64,000 bases of DNA from an uncultured Pseudodesulfovibrio sp. (lineage in GTDB: Bacteria > Desulfobacterota > Desulfovibrionia > Desulfovibrionales > Desulfovibrionaceae): assembly GCF_963664965.1 (NCBI RefSeq), contig NZ_OY761823.1, positions 3,781,031 through 3,845,030 of the forward strand, in the 5' to 3' direction. Positions 8,931-17,439 of the stretch are shown in pieces. Position 1 is the first letter of the stretch; each line of letters begins with the position of its first letter. The notes under the pieces are model-generated. The model was given only the letters and a program-made list of their open reading frames with translations, searched no databases and was not told the DNA's origin. The translations under genes and the position numbers were made by a program.

Positions 8931-10652
8931 ATGGAGCAGATCGAACGCCCCTGGTTGAAATCGTATGACCCCGAAGTTCAGGTCAATCTGGACTATGAAA
9001 AAATACCCCTGTTCAAATTTCTGGACAGAGCCGCCCATAAATGGCCGAAACGACAGGCCATCGTATTCAAGAACTGGAAGACCACTTACGCAGGCCTCAA
9101 AAAACAGAGTGAAATATTTGCCGCCAACCTCAAGGCGCAGGGCGTCCGTAAAGGCGACCGCGTTGCCCTGATGCTGCCCAACCTGCCGCAGACGATCATC
9201 GCGTTCTGGGGAGTGCTGCGGTGCGGTGCGGTAGGCGTCATGACCAACCCGCTCTACATGGAAACGGAAATCGTCCACCAGTTCAATGACGGGGAAATCA
9301 AATTCTGCATCACGCTTGATCTGCTCTGGCCCAAAATCAGCAAGCTCAGGGACTCCATCCCGGTGGAAAAAATCTTCGTCACCACTATCGGCGAAGGATT
9401 GAAATTTCCCCTGAACACGCTCTACAAGCTCCAGTCCCTGAAGAACAGGACAGCACCCAAAATCCCCTATGACGGGAATTCTGTCCTGCCCTTCAATATG
9501 CTCACCAAAGGGCGGGAACGGTTCACTGAAAATCGGGTCGACCCGGAAGATCCGGCCCTGCTCCAGTACACGGGTGGCACGACAGGCGTTGCCAAGGGGT
9601 GCATCCTGACCCATTTCAACCTTGGAGCCAATCTTCAGCAGTGTCAGGCCATGATGCACACGCTCGGGCAGGAGCAGGAAACCTTTCTCGGCGTTCTGCC
9701 CTATTTCCATATATATGGCCTCACCACCTGCCTGACCTGGCCGACCAGCATGGGTGCGACACTTGCCCCGTTCCCACGCTACGTCCCTCTGGATGTCCTC
9801 AAGGGCATCCAGAAGCTCAAGCCCACGGTGTTTCCCGGTGCCCCGTCCGTATATGTGTCCCTGCTTCAACAGAAAGACGTCAACAAATATGATCTGTCGA
9901 GCATCATGTGCTGTGTCTCCGGGTCGGCCCCCATGCCGATCGAACATCTGGATCAGTTCAAAAAGCGCACAGGCGCTGCCATTGCTGAAGGTTACGGCCT
10001 GACCGAGGCATCCCCGGTCACGCACATCAATCCGATTGAAGGCACGCGAAAAAACGGCTCCATCGGGCTTCCCTTCCCGGACACCGAAGCCAAAATCGTG
10101 GACATGGAAGTTGGCGGAGACCCGCTCCCCCCGGGCAAACGCGGTGAACTCGTCATTCGTGGGCCGCAGGTAATGAAGGGGTACTACAACCGCCCCGACG
10201 CCACGGCCGACGTCCTGCGTAACGGCTGGCTCTACACCGGCGACATAGCCTACATGGACGAAGAAGGATATTTCTACATTGTAGACCGCAAGAAAGACCT
10301 CATCATTTCCGGTGGCTACAACATCTACCCTCGTGAAATCGATGAAGTGCTTCACTCCCACTCGAAAATCGAGGAGGCCGTCAGCGTCGGCATCCCGCAC
10401 GAAACCCGAGGCGAAATCGTTAAGGCATACGTCGTCATCCGCGACGGAGAGGAACTCTCCCGCAGTGATGTCATCGCCTACTGCCGAGAGAAACTTGCCA
10501 ACTACAAAGTGCCGCGCCGAGTGGAATTCAGAAAGGATCTGCCCAAAACCATGGTAGGCAAAGTGTTGCGGCGGGCTCTCAGGGATGAGGAAGTCGAAAA
10601 AATGGAAAAGCGTAAAAAGAAACGCACACAAAAGAAGGACACAAGTGAATAG
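8931..10652 (+). CDS. fadD: Long-chain fatty-acid--CoA ligase (AMP-forming)
   Basis: A 573-residue acyl-activating enzyme. It has the P-loop-like 'YTGGTTGVAKGCILTH', the 'GYGLTEASPV' adenylate motif, 'YTGDIAYMDEEGYFYIVDRKKDLIISGG' spanning the hinge, and the C-terminal catalytic Lys in 'PKTMVGKVLRR'. It converts fatty acids to acyl-CoA through acyl-adenylates, at the inner membrane or in the cytoplasm. The ATG at 8931 is preceded by AAAAAGGA and starts at the family's usual position (MEQIERPW...). The C-terminal tail is strongly basic. The gene overlaps the APS kinase gene by 8 bases. Confidence 0.93.
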   Translation: MEQIERPWLKSYDPEVQVNLDYEKIPLFKFLDRAAHKWPKRQAIVFKNWKTTYAGLKKQSEIFAANLKAQGVRKGDRVALMLPNLPQTIIAFWGVLRCGAVGVMTNPLYMETEIVHQFNDGEIKFCITLDLLWPKISKLRDSIPVEKIFVTTIGEGLKFPLNTLYKLQSLKNRTAPKIPYDGNSVLPFNMLTKGRERFTENRVDPEDPALLQYTGGTTGVAKGCILTHFNLGANLQQCQAMMHTLGQEQETFLGVLPYFHIYGLTTCLTWPTSMGATLAPFPRYVPLDVLKGIQKLKPTVFPGAPSVYVSLLQQKDVNKYDLSSIMCCVSGSAPMPIEHLDQFKKRTGAAIAEGYGLTEASPVTHINPIEGTRKNGSIGLPFPDTEAKIVDMEVGGDPLPPGKRGELVIRGPQVMKGYYNRPDATADVLRNGWLYTGDIAYMDEEGYFYIVDRKKDLIISGGYNIYPREIDEVLHSHSKIEEAVSVGIPHETRGEIVKAYVVIRDGEELSRSDVIAYCREKLANYKVPRRVEFRKDLPKTMVGKVLRRALRDEEVEKMEKRKKKRTQKKDTSE

Positions 10653-11250
10653 CCAACGATACGTCTGCAAACACAGGGGCGAGGTCACCAGAAAACACAG
10701 GGAAGACCAAAGCGGTTTCCGTTCGGTGACACTCTGGTTTACCGGCCTTTCCGGTTCGGGCAAATCCACCATCGCCCATGCTGTCGAAAAAAGCCTGTTC
10801 GACATGGGAGCGCGCGCCTACACCTTCGACGGCGACAACGTTCGCCATGGGTTATGCGGAGATCTGTCCTTTTCCCCTGAAGACAGGGCTGAAAACATCC
10901 GCCGCATAAATGAAATGACCAAGCTTTTCATGGATGCCGGAACCACCTGCCTGTGCGCTTTCATCACCCCGAAGCATGAGGTGCAGCAGATGCTGAGACA
11001 AGCTCACGCAGAGGGAGACTTCTATCTCATTCATATCGACTGCCCAGTCGAGGTCTGTGAATCCAGGGACACCAAAGGGTATTACAAACTCGCCAGAGAG
11101 GGGAAAATCAAAAACTACACAGGCGTTGACGCCCCTTACGACACCCCGGGAAACCCGGACCTTCGACTCGATACGGACAAGCTCTCGCTTGAAGAGTGCG
11201 TCCGTCGCACCATGGCTTTCCTTGTTGACAAAATTGCATTATCTGACTGA
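10645..11250 (+). CDS. cysC: Adenylylsulfate (APS) kinase
   Basis: About 201 residues, close to the usual family length. It has the Walker A 'GLSGSGKST', the substrate loop 'FDGDNVRHGLCGDLSFSPEDRAENIRR', 'AFITP' and 'GYYKLAREGKIKNYTGVDAPYDTP'. It phosphorylates APS to PAPS, the sulfuryl donor of sulfotransferases. Dissimilatory sulfate reduction uses APS directly, so this enzyme is likely biosynthetic; a sulfotransferase is encoded at 54198. The GTG at 10645 is chosen because AGAAGGA lies just upstream; an in-frame ATG at 10585 would sit deep inside fadD. Confidence 0.93.
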   Translation: MNSQRYVCKHRGEVTRKHREDQSGFRSVTLWFTGLSGSGKSTIAHAVEKSLFDMGARAYTFDGDNVRHGLCGDLSFSPEDRAENIRRINEMTKLFMDAGTTCLCAFITPKHEVQQMLRQAHAEGDFYLIHIDCPVEVCESRDTKGYYKLAREGKIKNYTGVDAPYDTPGNPDLRLDTDKLSLEECVRRTMAFLVDKIALSD

Positions 11251-11273
11251 CCCGCCAATCAGACTCATTATTC

Positions 11274-11307
11274 AAAGGCCTGCCGAAAAAATCGGTAGGC
11301 CTTTTTT
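11274..11307 (+). terminator. Rho-independent terminator after cysC
   Basis: GGCCTGCCGA and TCGGTAGGCC form a near-perfect 10-bp stem with a short A-rich loop, followed by a run of six T residues. It lies 24 bases past the cysC stop and isolates the fadD-cysC unit from the liv operon. Confidence 0.9.
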
Positions 11308-11405
11308 GTTCCTATAAAAAAATATCCACCCCTCATAATATTTTCTTTTTACATTATCGGAAATTCATTTTTTCCATTTGGAAAATTTTTCACTATTTCT
11401 CGACC

Positions 11406-11420
11406 ATATCCGGCGGATAT
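11406..11420. promoter_or_regulatory. 15-bp palindrome upstream of livJ
   Basis: ATATCCG-G-CGGATAT is a perfect 7-1-7 inverted repeat 136 bases before the livJ start, in an AT-rich leader. It may be an operator of the transporter operon; no known regulator motif is assigned. Confidence 0.35.
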
Positions 11421-11555
11421 TCCGCAGATTCTTCAAGCATACTGCGCTATTTGCAAAAATGTCTGATGGAAAAAAACTTTCATTCAACCTGTATTTGTTG
11501 TATGTCTCAACCTTGTTTATCCGATTGGTTATTGTAATTCCTATGAGAGGAGGAA

Positions 11556-12740
11556 ATGATGAAAGGTTTTCTTAAAGGTGTAGGTCTGTTAGGCCTCATG
11601 CTCGTGTGCTGTGCCTTCCTGCTCGCCGGTTGTGGCGAAGAAAAGGCCGACACCATCAAAATCGGTTTCAACCTGCCCCTGACCGGAGACATTCCGGAAG
11701 TCGGAGAAGGCTCCAAAAACGCCGCAGAGATGTACCTCAAGGACATCAACGAGGCGGGCGGCCTCGAAGTCGGCGGCAAGAAGTACCCGCTCGAATTCGT
11801 CTACATGGACAACGAGTCCAAGGCTGAATCCGCAACCAACGTCGCGCTGAAACTCATTGACCAGGAAAATGTTGTCGCCATCATCGGCCCCAACTCCTCC
11901 AAGCAGGCAGTGCCCGCGGGCGGTACCTGCAACGATAACCGTGTTCCCATGATTTCCCCGTGGTCCACCAACCCGAACACCACGCTGGATCGTCCCTGGA
12001 TTTTCCGCGCAGCCTTCCTTGATCCGTTCCAGGGTCCGGTCGTCGCCGACTTCGCAGCCAAGAAGTTCGACGCCAAGACCGCTGCCGTCCTCTTCGACGT
12101 GTCCAACGACTACTCCAAGGGTCTTGCAGAAATCTTCAAGTCCTCCTGGGAAGCCAAGGGCCTCGGCCCGGTCGTGGCTTTCGAATCCCACGGCACCAAG
12201 GATCAGGACTTCTCCGCACAGCTGACCACCATCGTGAACGCCAATCCGGATTTCATTTTCGTTCCGGACAACTACAATCAGGTTGCCCTGATTATCCAGC
12301 AGGCGCGTGACCTCGGCTACAAGGGTCCCTTCATGGGTTCCGACGCATGGGGCACTCCCGACCTCATCAAGCTTTGTGGTGACGAATGCTACGGCAACTT
12401 CTTCTCCACCCACTACGCCGCAGCCGGTGCCAAGGGTGCCACCAAGATCTTCATTGATCGCTACGAGAAAGAATACGGCTCCACTCCGGCTGACTACGCC
12501 GCCCTTACCTGGGACTCCATCGGCATCATGGTCGAAGCCATCAAGAACGCAGGCAAGGTCGTGTCCGACCCCGTGGAAATGCGTAAGCTCATCCGTGACG
12601 GCCTGTCCGCCATCAAGTCCTTTGACGGCATCACCGGTTCGTCCAAGTTCGACGCACAGGGTGACCCGATCAAATGCGCTGTCGTCGTCAAGATCAGCGA
12701 CAAGGGCGAATTCGTCTTCGAAGAATCTGTCTGCCCGTAG
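11556..12740 (+). CDS. livJ: Branched-chain amino-acid ABC transporter, substrate-binding lipoprotein
   Basis: A 394-residue periplasmic binding protein. It has a lipoprotein signal peptide ending in the lipobox LLAGC (Cys about residue 26). The mature part begins 'DTIKIGFNLPLTGDIPEVGEGSKNAAEMYLKDIN', typical of the Leu/Ile/Val-binding family (type I fold), and has 'VVAIIGPNSSKQAVPAG' and 'GSDAWGTPDL'. It delivers branched-chain amino acids, or a related amino acid or amide, to LivHM. There is an AGAGGAGG ribosome site; a second ATG directly follows the first. A strong hairpin after the gene should give more transcript of this gene than of the permeases. Confidence 0.93.
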   Translation: MMKGFLKGVGLLGLMLVCCAFLLAGCGEEKADTIKIGFNLPLTGDIPEVGEGSKNAAEMYLKDINEAGGLEVGGKKYPLEFVYMDNESKAESATNVALKLIDQENVVAIIGPNSSKQAVPAGGTCNDNRVPMISPWSTNPNTTLDRPWIFRAAFLDPFQGPVVADFAAKKFDAKTAAVLFDVSNDYSKGLAEIFKSSWEAKGLGPVVAFESHGTKDQDFSAQLTTIVNANPDFIFVPDNYNQVALIIQQARDLGYKGPFMGSDAWGTPDLIKLCGDECYGNFFSTHYAAAGAKGATKIFIDRYEKEYGSTPADYAALTWDSIGIMVEAIKNAGKVVSDPVEMRKLIRDGLSAIKSFDGITGSSKFDAQGDPIKCAVVVKISDKGEFVFEESVCP

Positions 12741-12764
12741 GCTACAGGTTTAACGACGCTACCG

Positions 12765-12793
12765 GGCGGGGGCCACGAGGCCCCCGCCTTTTT
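12765..12793 (+). terminator. Attenuating hairpin/terminator between livJ and livH
   Basis: GGCGGGGGCC / GGCCCCCGCC is a perfect 10-bp GC stem with an ACGA loop followed by five T residues. Partial termination here would lower permease expression relative to the binding protein. Confidence 0.85.
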
Positions 12794-12872
12794 GCGACAC
12801 AACGGACCGAATCGAAAAATTCCCTGATTCGCCGGGATCGGTCCAAGCTCAGATTTTCAAGGAAACACCGCT

Positions 12873-13784
12873 GTGGATTTTATCATTCAGAACATACTGA
12901 ACGCCCTCCAATGGGGGAGCTTCTATGCGCTCATAGCACTTGGATACACCTTGGTGTACGGTGTTCTGCGCCTCATCAACTTCGCCCACGGAGACATCTT
13001 CATGGTCGGCGCATACATCGCCTTTTTCGTGGCGTCATGGATGCTCGGTCCGGTTCTCGATCTCTCCCCGCTGACGACGTTCATCTTTGCCGTGCCCATC
13101 ACCATGCTCCTCACAGCGGGTGTTGGCGTCACACTTGAACGCATCGCCTATCGACCGCTCAGGCGTAAAGGCGCGCACAGGCTGTACGTTGTCATCACCG
13201 CCCTCATGTGCGGACTGATTCTCGAATACGGCAACCTCGCCGTACTCGGAGCCAGCCGCTTGAAATTTCCCGAACTGGTCGAAAAATCCATCTGGCACAT
13301 GGGCGGCGTCACCGTGACCAACCTGAAGGTCATCGTCATCATTGCCGCCATCGCGGTCTTCATCTTCCTGAACTTCATCGTCACGAAGACCAAGATCGGC
13401 ATGGCAATGCGCGGTATTTCCTACGACAAATTCGCCATTCCGCTCATGGGCATCCCCATTGACGCCATCATCGTGTTCACCTTTGTTCTGGGGTCTGGAT
13501 TCGCCGGTCTGGCGGGCCTGTTGTACGGCATGTCCTACCCGATTCTCGAACCCTTCATGGGCATGATTATCGGCTGGAAGGCGTTCATCGCAGCGGTTGT
13601 CGGCGGTATCGGCGACATCCGGGGCGCGTTCTACGGCGGCTTTCTGCTCGGCTTCATCGAGGTTGGCGTCGTCACCGTGTTCCCGTCCACCTATCGCGAT
13701 CTGTTCGCCTTCACGATCCTGCTTATCATCCTCTGGATGAAACCAACCGGACTGTTCGGAATGCCGCAGTCCACAAAGATTTAG
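12873..13784 (+). CDS. livH: Branched-chain amino-acid ABC transporter, permease LivH
   Basis: A 303-residue polytopic membrane protein. It begins 'VDFIIQNILNALQWGSFYALIALGYTLVYGVLRLINFAHGD', the family's hallmark N-terminus, and has 'GMAMRGISYDKFAIPLMGI' and 'GLLYGMSYPILEPFMGM', which match the EAA-type loop contacting the ATPases. It forms the transmembrane channel with LivM. The start is GTG with an AAGGAAAC site upstream. It is the second gene of the liv operon. Confidence 0.92.
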   Translation: MDFIIQNILNALQWGSFYALIALGYTLVYGVLRLINFAHGDIFMVGAYIAFFVASWMLGPVLDLSPLTTFIFAVPITMLLTAGVGVTLERIAYRPLRRKGAHRLYVVITALMCGLILEYGNLAVLGASRLKFPELVEKSIWHMGGVTVTNLKVIVIIAAIAVFIFLNFIVTKTKIGMAMRGISYDKFAIPLMGIPIDAIIVFTFVLGSGFAGLAGLLYGMSYPILEPFMGMIIGWKAFIAAVVGGIGDIRGAFYGGFLLGFIEVGVVTVFPSTYRDLFAFTILLIILWMKPTGLFGMPQSTKI

Positions 13785-13800
13785 TTGGGAGAGACGAAAA

Positions 13801-14871
13801 ATGCAGAAATACTCTCTCAACATCCTCATGGCAGCATGCGCCGTCGTGCTGCTGGTACTGGCCCAGTTCAGAATCATCGACAACTACATTCAGGCCGTCA
13901 TCATGTTCGTCGGCATCAACATCATGATGTCCACGAGCCTGAACCTCGTAAACGGCAACATGGGTGAATTCACCTGCGGACACGCCGCGTTCATGTGCGT
14001 GGGAGCCTATGTCTCCTCCGTCCTGTCGGTCCTGTTCTTCGGAACCAAGCTCGGCGATCCGCTGCTTCCCGCTTCCATGGCATTCGTGGTCTTCCCGATC
14101 ATCGTGCTCATCGGCGGAGTCTTCGCAGCCCTGATCAGTATCCTCGTATCAATCCCTTCATTCAAAACCCGTGACGACTACCTTGCCATTATCACCATCG
14201 CGGTGAACTACATGGTCATCTCGGCCATCGAGAACATGGACTTCATCGGTGGCTCCCGCGGATTTCAGGGCATGAAGGATACCGTCTGGGCCATGAAGGA
14301 CACCCTCAACGGCCCGTGGATGCTCTTTTGGGTCATCCTGTTCACGGCCTTCACCATCTGGGTCATCCGCCGCTTCATCACCTCCACCTACGGCAAAGGC
14401 GTCAACGCCATCTGCCAGGATGAGGTCGCGGCCGAAATCATGTCGGTCAACACCAACAAGATCAAAACGATCAACTTCATGATCTCTGCCGGTCTCGCCG
14501 GATGCGCGGGCGGCCTGTTCGCCCACATCGTCGGCTACGTCAACCCGCAGTCGTTCAACATCCTCAAGTCTACCGAGGCCATGGTCATGGTCTACCTCGG
14601 CGGCATGGGATCGCTCTCCGGCGCTGTCATTTCGGCAGTGGTCTTCACCGGCCTGCTGGAAGTGCTCCGCTCACAGGCGATCATGGATGTACTGCTGGCC
14701 CCGGCCACTTTCGTATTCCCGGATTGGGAACCATCGGCAGGCGTCATCAAGTGGGTCATGATCCCCCTGCTCCTCGTCCTGATCATGCAGTTCAGGCCAG
14801 AGGGCATTCTTGGCAACAAAGAGCTTTCGGACGTATTCCCGAAACTCAAAAAATACTACACGTTCAAGTAG
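13801..14871 (+). CDS. livM: Branched-chain amino-acid ABC transporter, permease LivM
   Basis: A 356-residue polytopic membrane protein. It has the LivM signature 'LNLVNGNMGEFTCGHAAFMCVGAY', the 'KTRDDYLAIITIA' segment and a C-terminal 'FRPEGILGNKEL'. It pairs with LivH in the inner membrane. GGGAGA lies just before the start, 16 bases after livH. Confidence 0.92.
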   Translation: MQKYSLNILMAACAVVLLVLAQFRIIDNYIQAVIMFVGINIMMSTSLNLVNGNMGEFTCGHAAFMCVGAYVSSVLSVLFFGTKLGDPLLPASMAFVVFPIIVLIGGVFAALISILVSIPSFKTRDDYLAIITIAVNYMVISAIENMDFIGGSRGFQGMKDTVWAMKDTLNGPWMLFWVILFTAFTIWVIRRFITSTYGKGVNAICQDEVAAEIMSVNTNKIKTINFMISAGLAGCAGGLFAHIVGYVNPQSFNILKSTEAMVMVYLGGMGSLSGAVISAVVFTGLLEVLRSQAIMDVLLAPATFVFPDWEPSAGVIKWVMIPLLLVLIMQFRPEGILGNKELSDVFPKLKKYYTFK

Positions 14872-14880
14872 GAGCCAGCC

Positions 14881-15648
14881 ATGTCTTTACTTACAATCGA
14901 CGGACTCACACAGAGGTTCGGCGGGCTCCAGGCTGTTTCCGAATTCAGTGTTGAAATGAAAGGCGGCGAGCTCATGGGCCTTATCGGTCCCAACGGAGCC
15001 GGTAAAACCACCATCTTCAACCTGATCTCCGGATTCTACCAGCCCACCGAAGGCACCATTACAATGGCCGGGACACCGACTGCCGGACTCAAACCTCATC
15101 AGGTAACGTCACTCGGCATCGCACGGACCTTCCAGAACATCCGCCTCTGGCACGACATGACCGTGCTGGACAACATCCGCATCGCCCAGCACTACCGCAT
15201 GGGCTATTCAGTCTGGGATTCCGTCATCCGCGGCAAGAAGTACCGCGAACGCGAACAGCGCATCCGCGAAATAGCCGAAGAACTGCTCGAGGCAATGAGC
15301 CTGACCGAATACGCGCAGGAGTTCCCGAAGAACCTGCCGTACGGCTTACAGCGGCGCGTCGAAATCGCCCGCGCCATGTCCATCAGGCCAAAACTGCTGT
15401 TACTCGACGAGCCGGCAGCAGGCCTGAACTCGGCAGACGTGGAAGATCTCATCAAGCTGGTCCGGTGGATTCACGACAACTTCGACATCACGATCTTCAT
15501 GATCGAACACCAGATGAAGGTTGTCACCAGCCTGTGCCAGTGGATCAAAGTCATCGACTTCGGTGCGACAATCGCCGAAGGCACCCCGGAAGATATTCAG
15601 AGCAACCCGGCCGTCATCAAGGCCTATCTTGGAGACGACACCATATGA
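14881..15648 (+). CDS. livG: Branched-chain amino-acid ABC transporter, ATPase LivG
   Basis: A 255-residue ABC ATPase with Walker A 'GPNGAGKTT', Q-loop 'ARTFQNIRLW', a degenerate signature 'NLPYGLQRRVEIARA' (usual family form YGxQRRLEIARA), Walker B 'LLLLDEPAAGL' and the His switch 'FMIEHQMKVV'. It powers uptake with LivF. It starts 9 bases after livM with GGAGCC upstream and overlaps livF by 4 bases. Confidence 0.95.
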   Translation: MSLLTIDGLTQRFGGLQAVSEFSVEMKGGELMGLIGPNGAGKTTIFNLISGFYQPTEGTITMAGTPTAGLKPHQVTSLGIARTFQNIRLWHDMTVLDNIRIAQHYRMGYSVWDSVIRGKKYREREQRIREIAEELLEAMSLTEYAQEFPKNLPYGLQRRVEIARAMSIRPKLLLLDEPAAGLNSADVEDLIKLVRWIHDNFDITIFMIEHQMKVVTSLCQWIKVIDFGATIAEGTPEDIQSNPAVIKAYLGDDTI

Positions 15649-16382
15649 GTACTCCACTTATCGAAATCGAGAACCTGTACGTAAAATACGGGAACATTGA
15701 AGCCCTGCACGGCATCAACTTCACCGTGGGAGAAGGCGAAATCGTCACGCTCATCGGAGCCAACGGTGCAGGCAAGTCAACCACACTCATGTCCATCGCG
15801 CAGCTTCCGCCGCCGGAAGCTCCCAAGATCACGCAGGGAGACATTCGATTCAAGGGCCAGTCCATCATGGGCATGGCACCGGACAAAATCGTCTCGGACC
15901 TGCACATCGCGTTGGTCCCGGAAGGCCGCCACATTTTCGGCAACCTGACGGTTGAGGAAAACCTCAAGCTGGCAACGTACGCACGCAAGGATTCCATGGA
16001 AGACATCAAACGCGACTACAATCGCGTGTACTCCCTGTTTCCCCGTCTCGACGAACGCAAGAAACAGCGCTCGGAATCCCTTTCAGGTGGCGAGCAGCAG
16101 ATGCTGGCCGTGGGCCGCGCCCTCATGTCGGCCTGTAAGGTCGTCATGCTCGACGAACCGTCCATGGGACTCGCCCCGCTGCTGATGTACGACATGTTCC
16201 GCGCCCTCAAGGAACTCAACGAGGAAGGCATGACCATCCTGCTTATCGAGCAGAACGCCAACCTCGCCCTCAAGTTCGCCCATCGCGGCTATGTCATCGA
16301 CACCGGCGAAATCGTGGCCGAAGGACCGTCTGACAAGCTGATGGAAGACCCGGAAGTCAAAAAAGCGTATCTGGGCGGCTAA
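15645..16382 (+). CDS. livF: Branched-chain amino-acid ABC transporter, ATPase LivF
   Basis: A 245-residue ABC ATPase with Walker A 'GANGAGKST', signature 'SLSGGEQQMLAVGRALM', Walker B 'VVMLDEPSMGLAP' and switch 'LLIEQNANLAL'. The start (MSTPLIEIENLYVKYG) overlaps the livG stop as ATGA; an earlier in-frame codon run starting inside livG is not used. It is the last gene of the operon, which ends at the hairpin at 16408. Confidence 0.95.
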   Translation: MSTPLIEIENLYVKYGNIEALHGINFTVGEGEIVTLIGANGAGKSTTLMSIAQLPPPEAPKITQGDIRFKGQSIMGMAPDKIVSDLHIALVPEGRHIFGNLTVEENLKLATYARKDSMEDIKRDYNRVYSLFPRLDERKKQRSESLSGGEQQMLAVGRALMSACKVVMLDEPSMGLAPLLMYDMFRALKELNEEGMTILLIEQNANLALKFAHRGYVIDTGEIVAEGPSDKLMEDPEVKKAYLGG

Positions 16383-16407
16383 TACACATATCCGGCACAG
16401 CAAAAAA

Positions 16408-16436
16408 AGGGCTGTCCAAATGGACAGCCCTTTTTC
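16408..16436. terminator. Bidirectional terminator between livF and the cyclophilin gene
   Basis: AGGGCTGTCC / GGACAGCCCT is a perfect 10-bp stem with an AAAT loop, flanked by A residues on the left and T residues on the right. It can therefore end both the liv operon and the converging cyclophilin gene. Confidence 0.9.
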
Positions 16437-16455
16437 TATTTATCTTCTCGAAAAA

Positions 16456-16953
16456 CTAGTCTTCGATCACATATGCCTTGTTGATGAACACCGGCTCGAC
16501 CGGGACGTCATCGTGAAAACCGTTGCGGCCGGTGGCCACACCCTTGATCTCGTCAACGATGTCGGTTCCTTCGACGACCTTGCCGAACACAGCGTAGCCC
16601 CAACCCTGCGGAGTCTCACTGGAGAAGTTCAGGAAGCCGTTGTCCTTCACATTGATGAAGAACTGGGAGGAAGCGGAATGCGGGTCCATGGTGCGAGCCA
16701 TAGCAAGGGTGTAACAATCATTTTTCAGACCGTTGTTCGCCTCGTTCTCGATGGGCGCACGAGTGGCTTTTTCCTTCATGTTCTCATCCATGCCGCCACC
16801 CTGGACCATAAATCCGTTAATGACGCGGTGGAAAATCAAGCCGTCATAAAAACCGTCTTCAACATACTGCTGAAAGTTCGCAGCGGACTTGGGGGCCTTG
16901 TCGAAATCAAGTTCTATGACAAGATCACCCATGCTGGTTTCCATTTTAATCAT
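16456..16953 (-). CDS. ppiB: Peptidyl-prolyl cis-trans isomerase, cyclophilin type
   Basis: A 165-residue cytoplasmic cyclophilin with no signal peptide. Family motifs are '[14 protein letters not shown]', '[25 protein letters not shown]' and '[17 protein letters not shown]'. It speeds proline isomerisation during folding. The start at 16953 follows a clear AAAGGAGT site. It is last in a minus-strand series but is separated from the glycosylation genes upstream by 117 bases, so it probably has its own promoter. Confidence 0.95.
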   Translation of the reverse strand: MIKMETSMGDLVIELDFDKAPKSAANFQQYVEDGFYDGLIFHRVINGFMVQGGGMDENMKEKATRAPIENEANNGLKNDCYTLAMARTMDPHSASSQFFINVKDNGFLNFSSETPQGWGYAVFGKVVEGTDIVDEIKGVATGRNGFHDDVPVEPVFINKAYVIED

Positions 16954-17070
16954 GTTATTACTCCTTTAAACCGGGATACCGGCGTGATGTCGTATAAAGA
17001 TGTCCCTGATGTACCAGAGAGGGCTTCACGAGGCAAATTTCGGGAAAAACGTGTCCCAAAACACTCAAGG

Positions 17071-17436
17071 CTATTCCGGCAAAGCATCAATGTTACCCCG
17101 CACAGTCGATGTGGCATTTCCAGAATCGCTCTTTGCCGTCGCATTATCAGAAACGGCATTATCAAGCTCTTCAAGTCGAGCAAGCGGGTTCACCGAACTC
17201 ATTTCATCCTCTGGGGCGACAGACAACGGTGACCCCAGTTTCATGACATTCTTTTCGACAACGAGTTCTGCGTGCGTCTTGACGATAGCCGCCTGTTGCG
17301 CCGCATAGGGATTTTCCGGCTGGAAATGGACTGGTGCCGGTTTATCGACAAAAGCCGTAAGCAGGTAAGCCAGAGCAAGGCCTGCCAAAATAGGCTTGGC
17401 GATCCGAACAACCGTCCCGAGGCGACCGGCGGCCAT
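17071..17436 (-). CDS. Small single-pass membrane protein of unknown function
   Basis: A 121-residue protein with one hydrophobic segment at about residues 12-28 ('IAKPILAGLALAYLLTAF'), then a Pro- and Ala-rich, acidic, probably extracytoplasmic tail. No family is recognised. It starts 3 bases after the aminotransferase stop, so it belongs to the same transcript as the aminotransferase and probably the oligosaccharyltransferase. It contains several Asn-X-Ser/Thr sites near its C-terminus (NAT, NATS) and so could itself be a glycosylation target; that is inference. Confidence 0.6.
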   Translation of the reverse strand: MAAGRLGTVVRIAKPILAGLALAYLLTAFVDKPAPVHFQPENPYAAQQAAIVKTHAELVVEKNVMKLGSPLSVAPEDEMSSVNPLARLEELDNAVSDNATAKSDSGNATSTVRGNIDALPE

Positions 17437-17439
17437 ACA

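Larger units (their letters stand above)
11251..11555. other. Intergenic region before the liv operon
   Basis: The region holds the cysC terminator at its start and then AT-rich sequence likely to carry the liv promoter. A 15-bp palindrome, ATATCCGGCGGATAT, lies at 11406-11420. I see no gene in it. Confidence 0.5.

Noticed and set aside
8877-10805. A 642-codon minus-strand open frame opposite fadD
   Set aside because: It mirrors a clear acyl-CoA ligase, has no recognisable domain and lacks a ribosome site.
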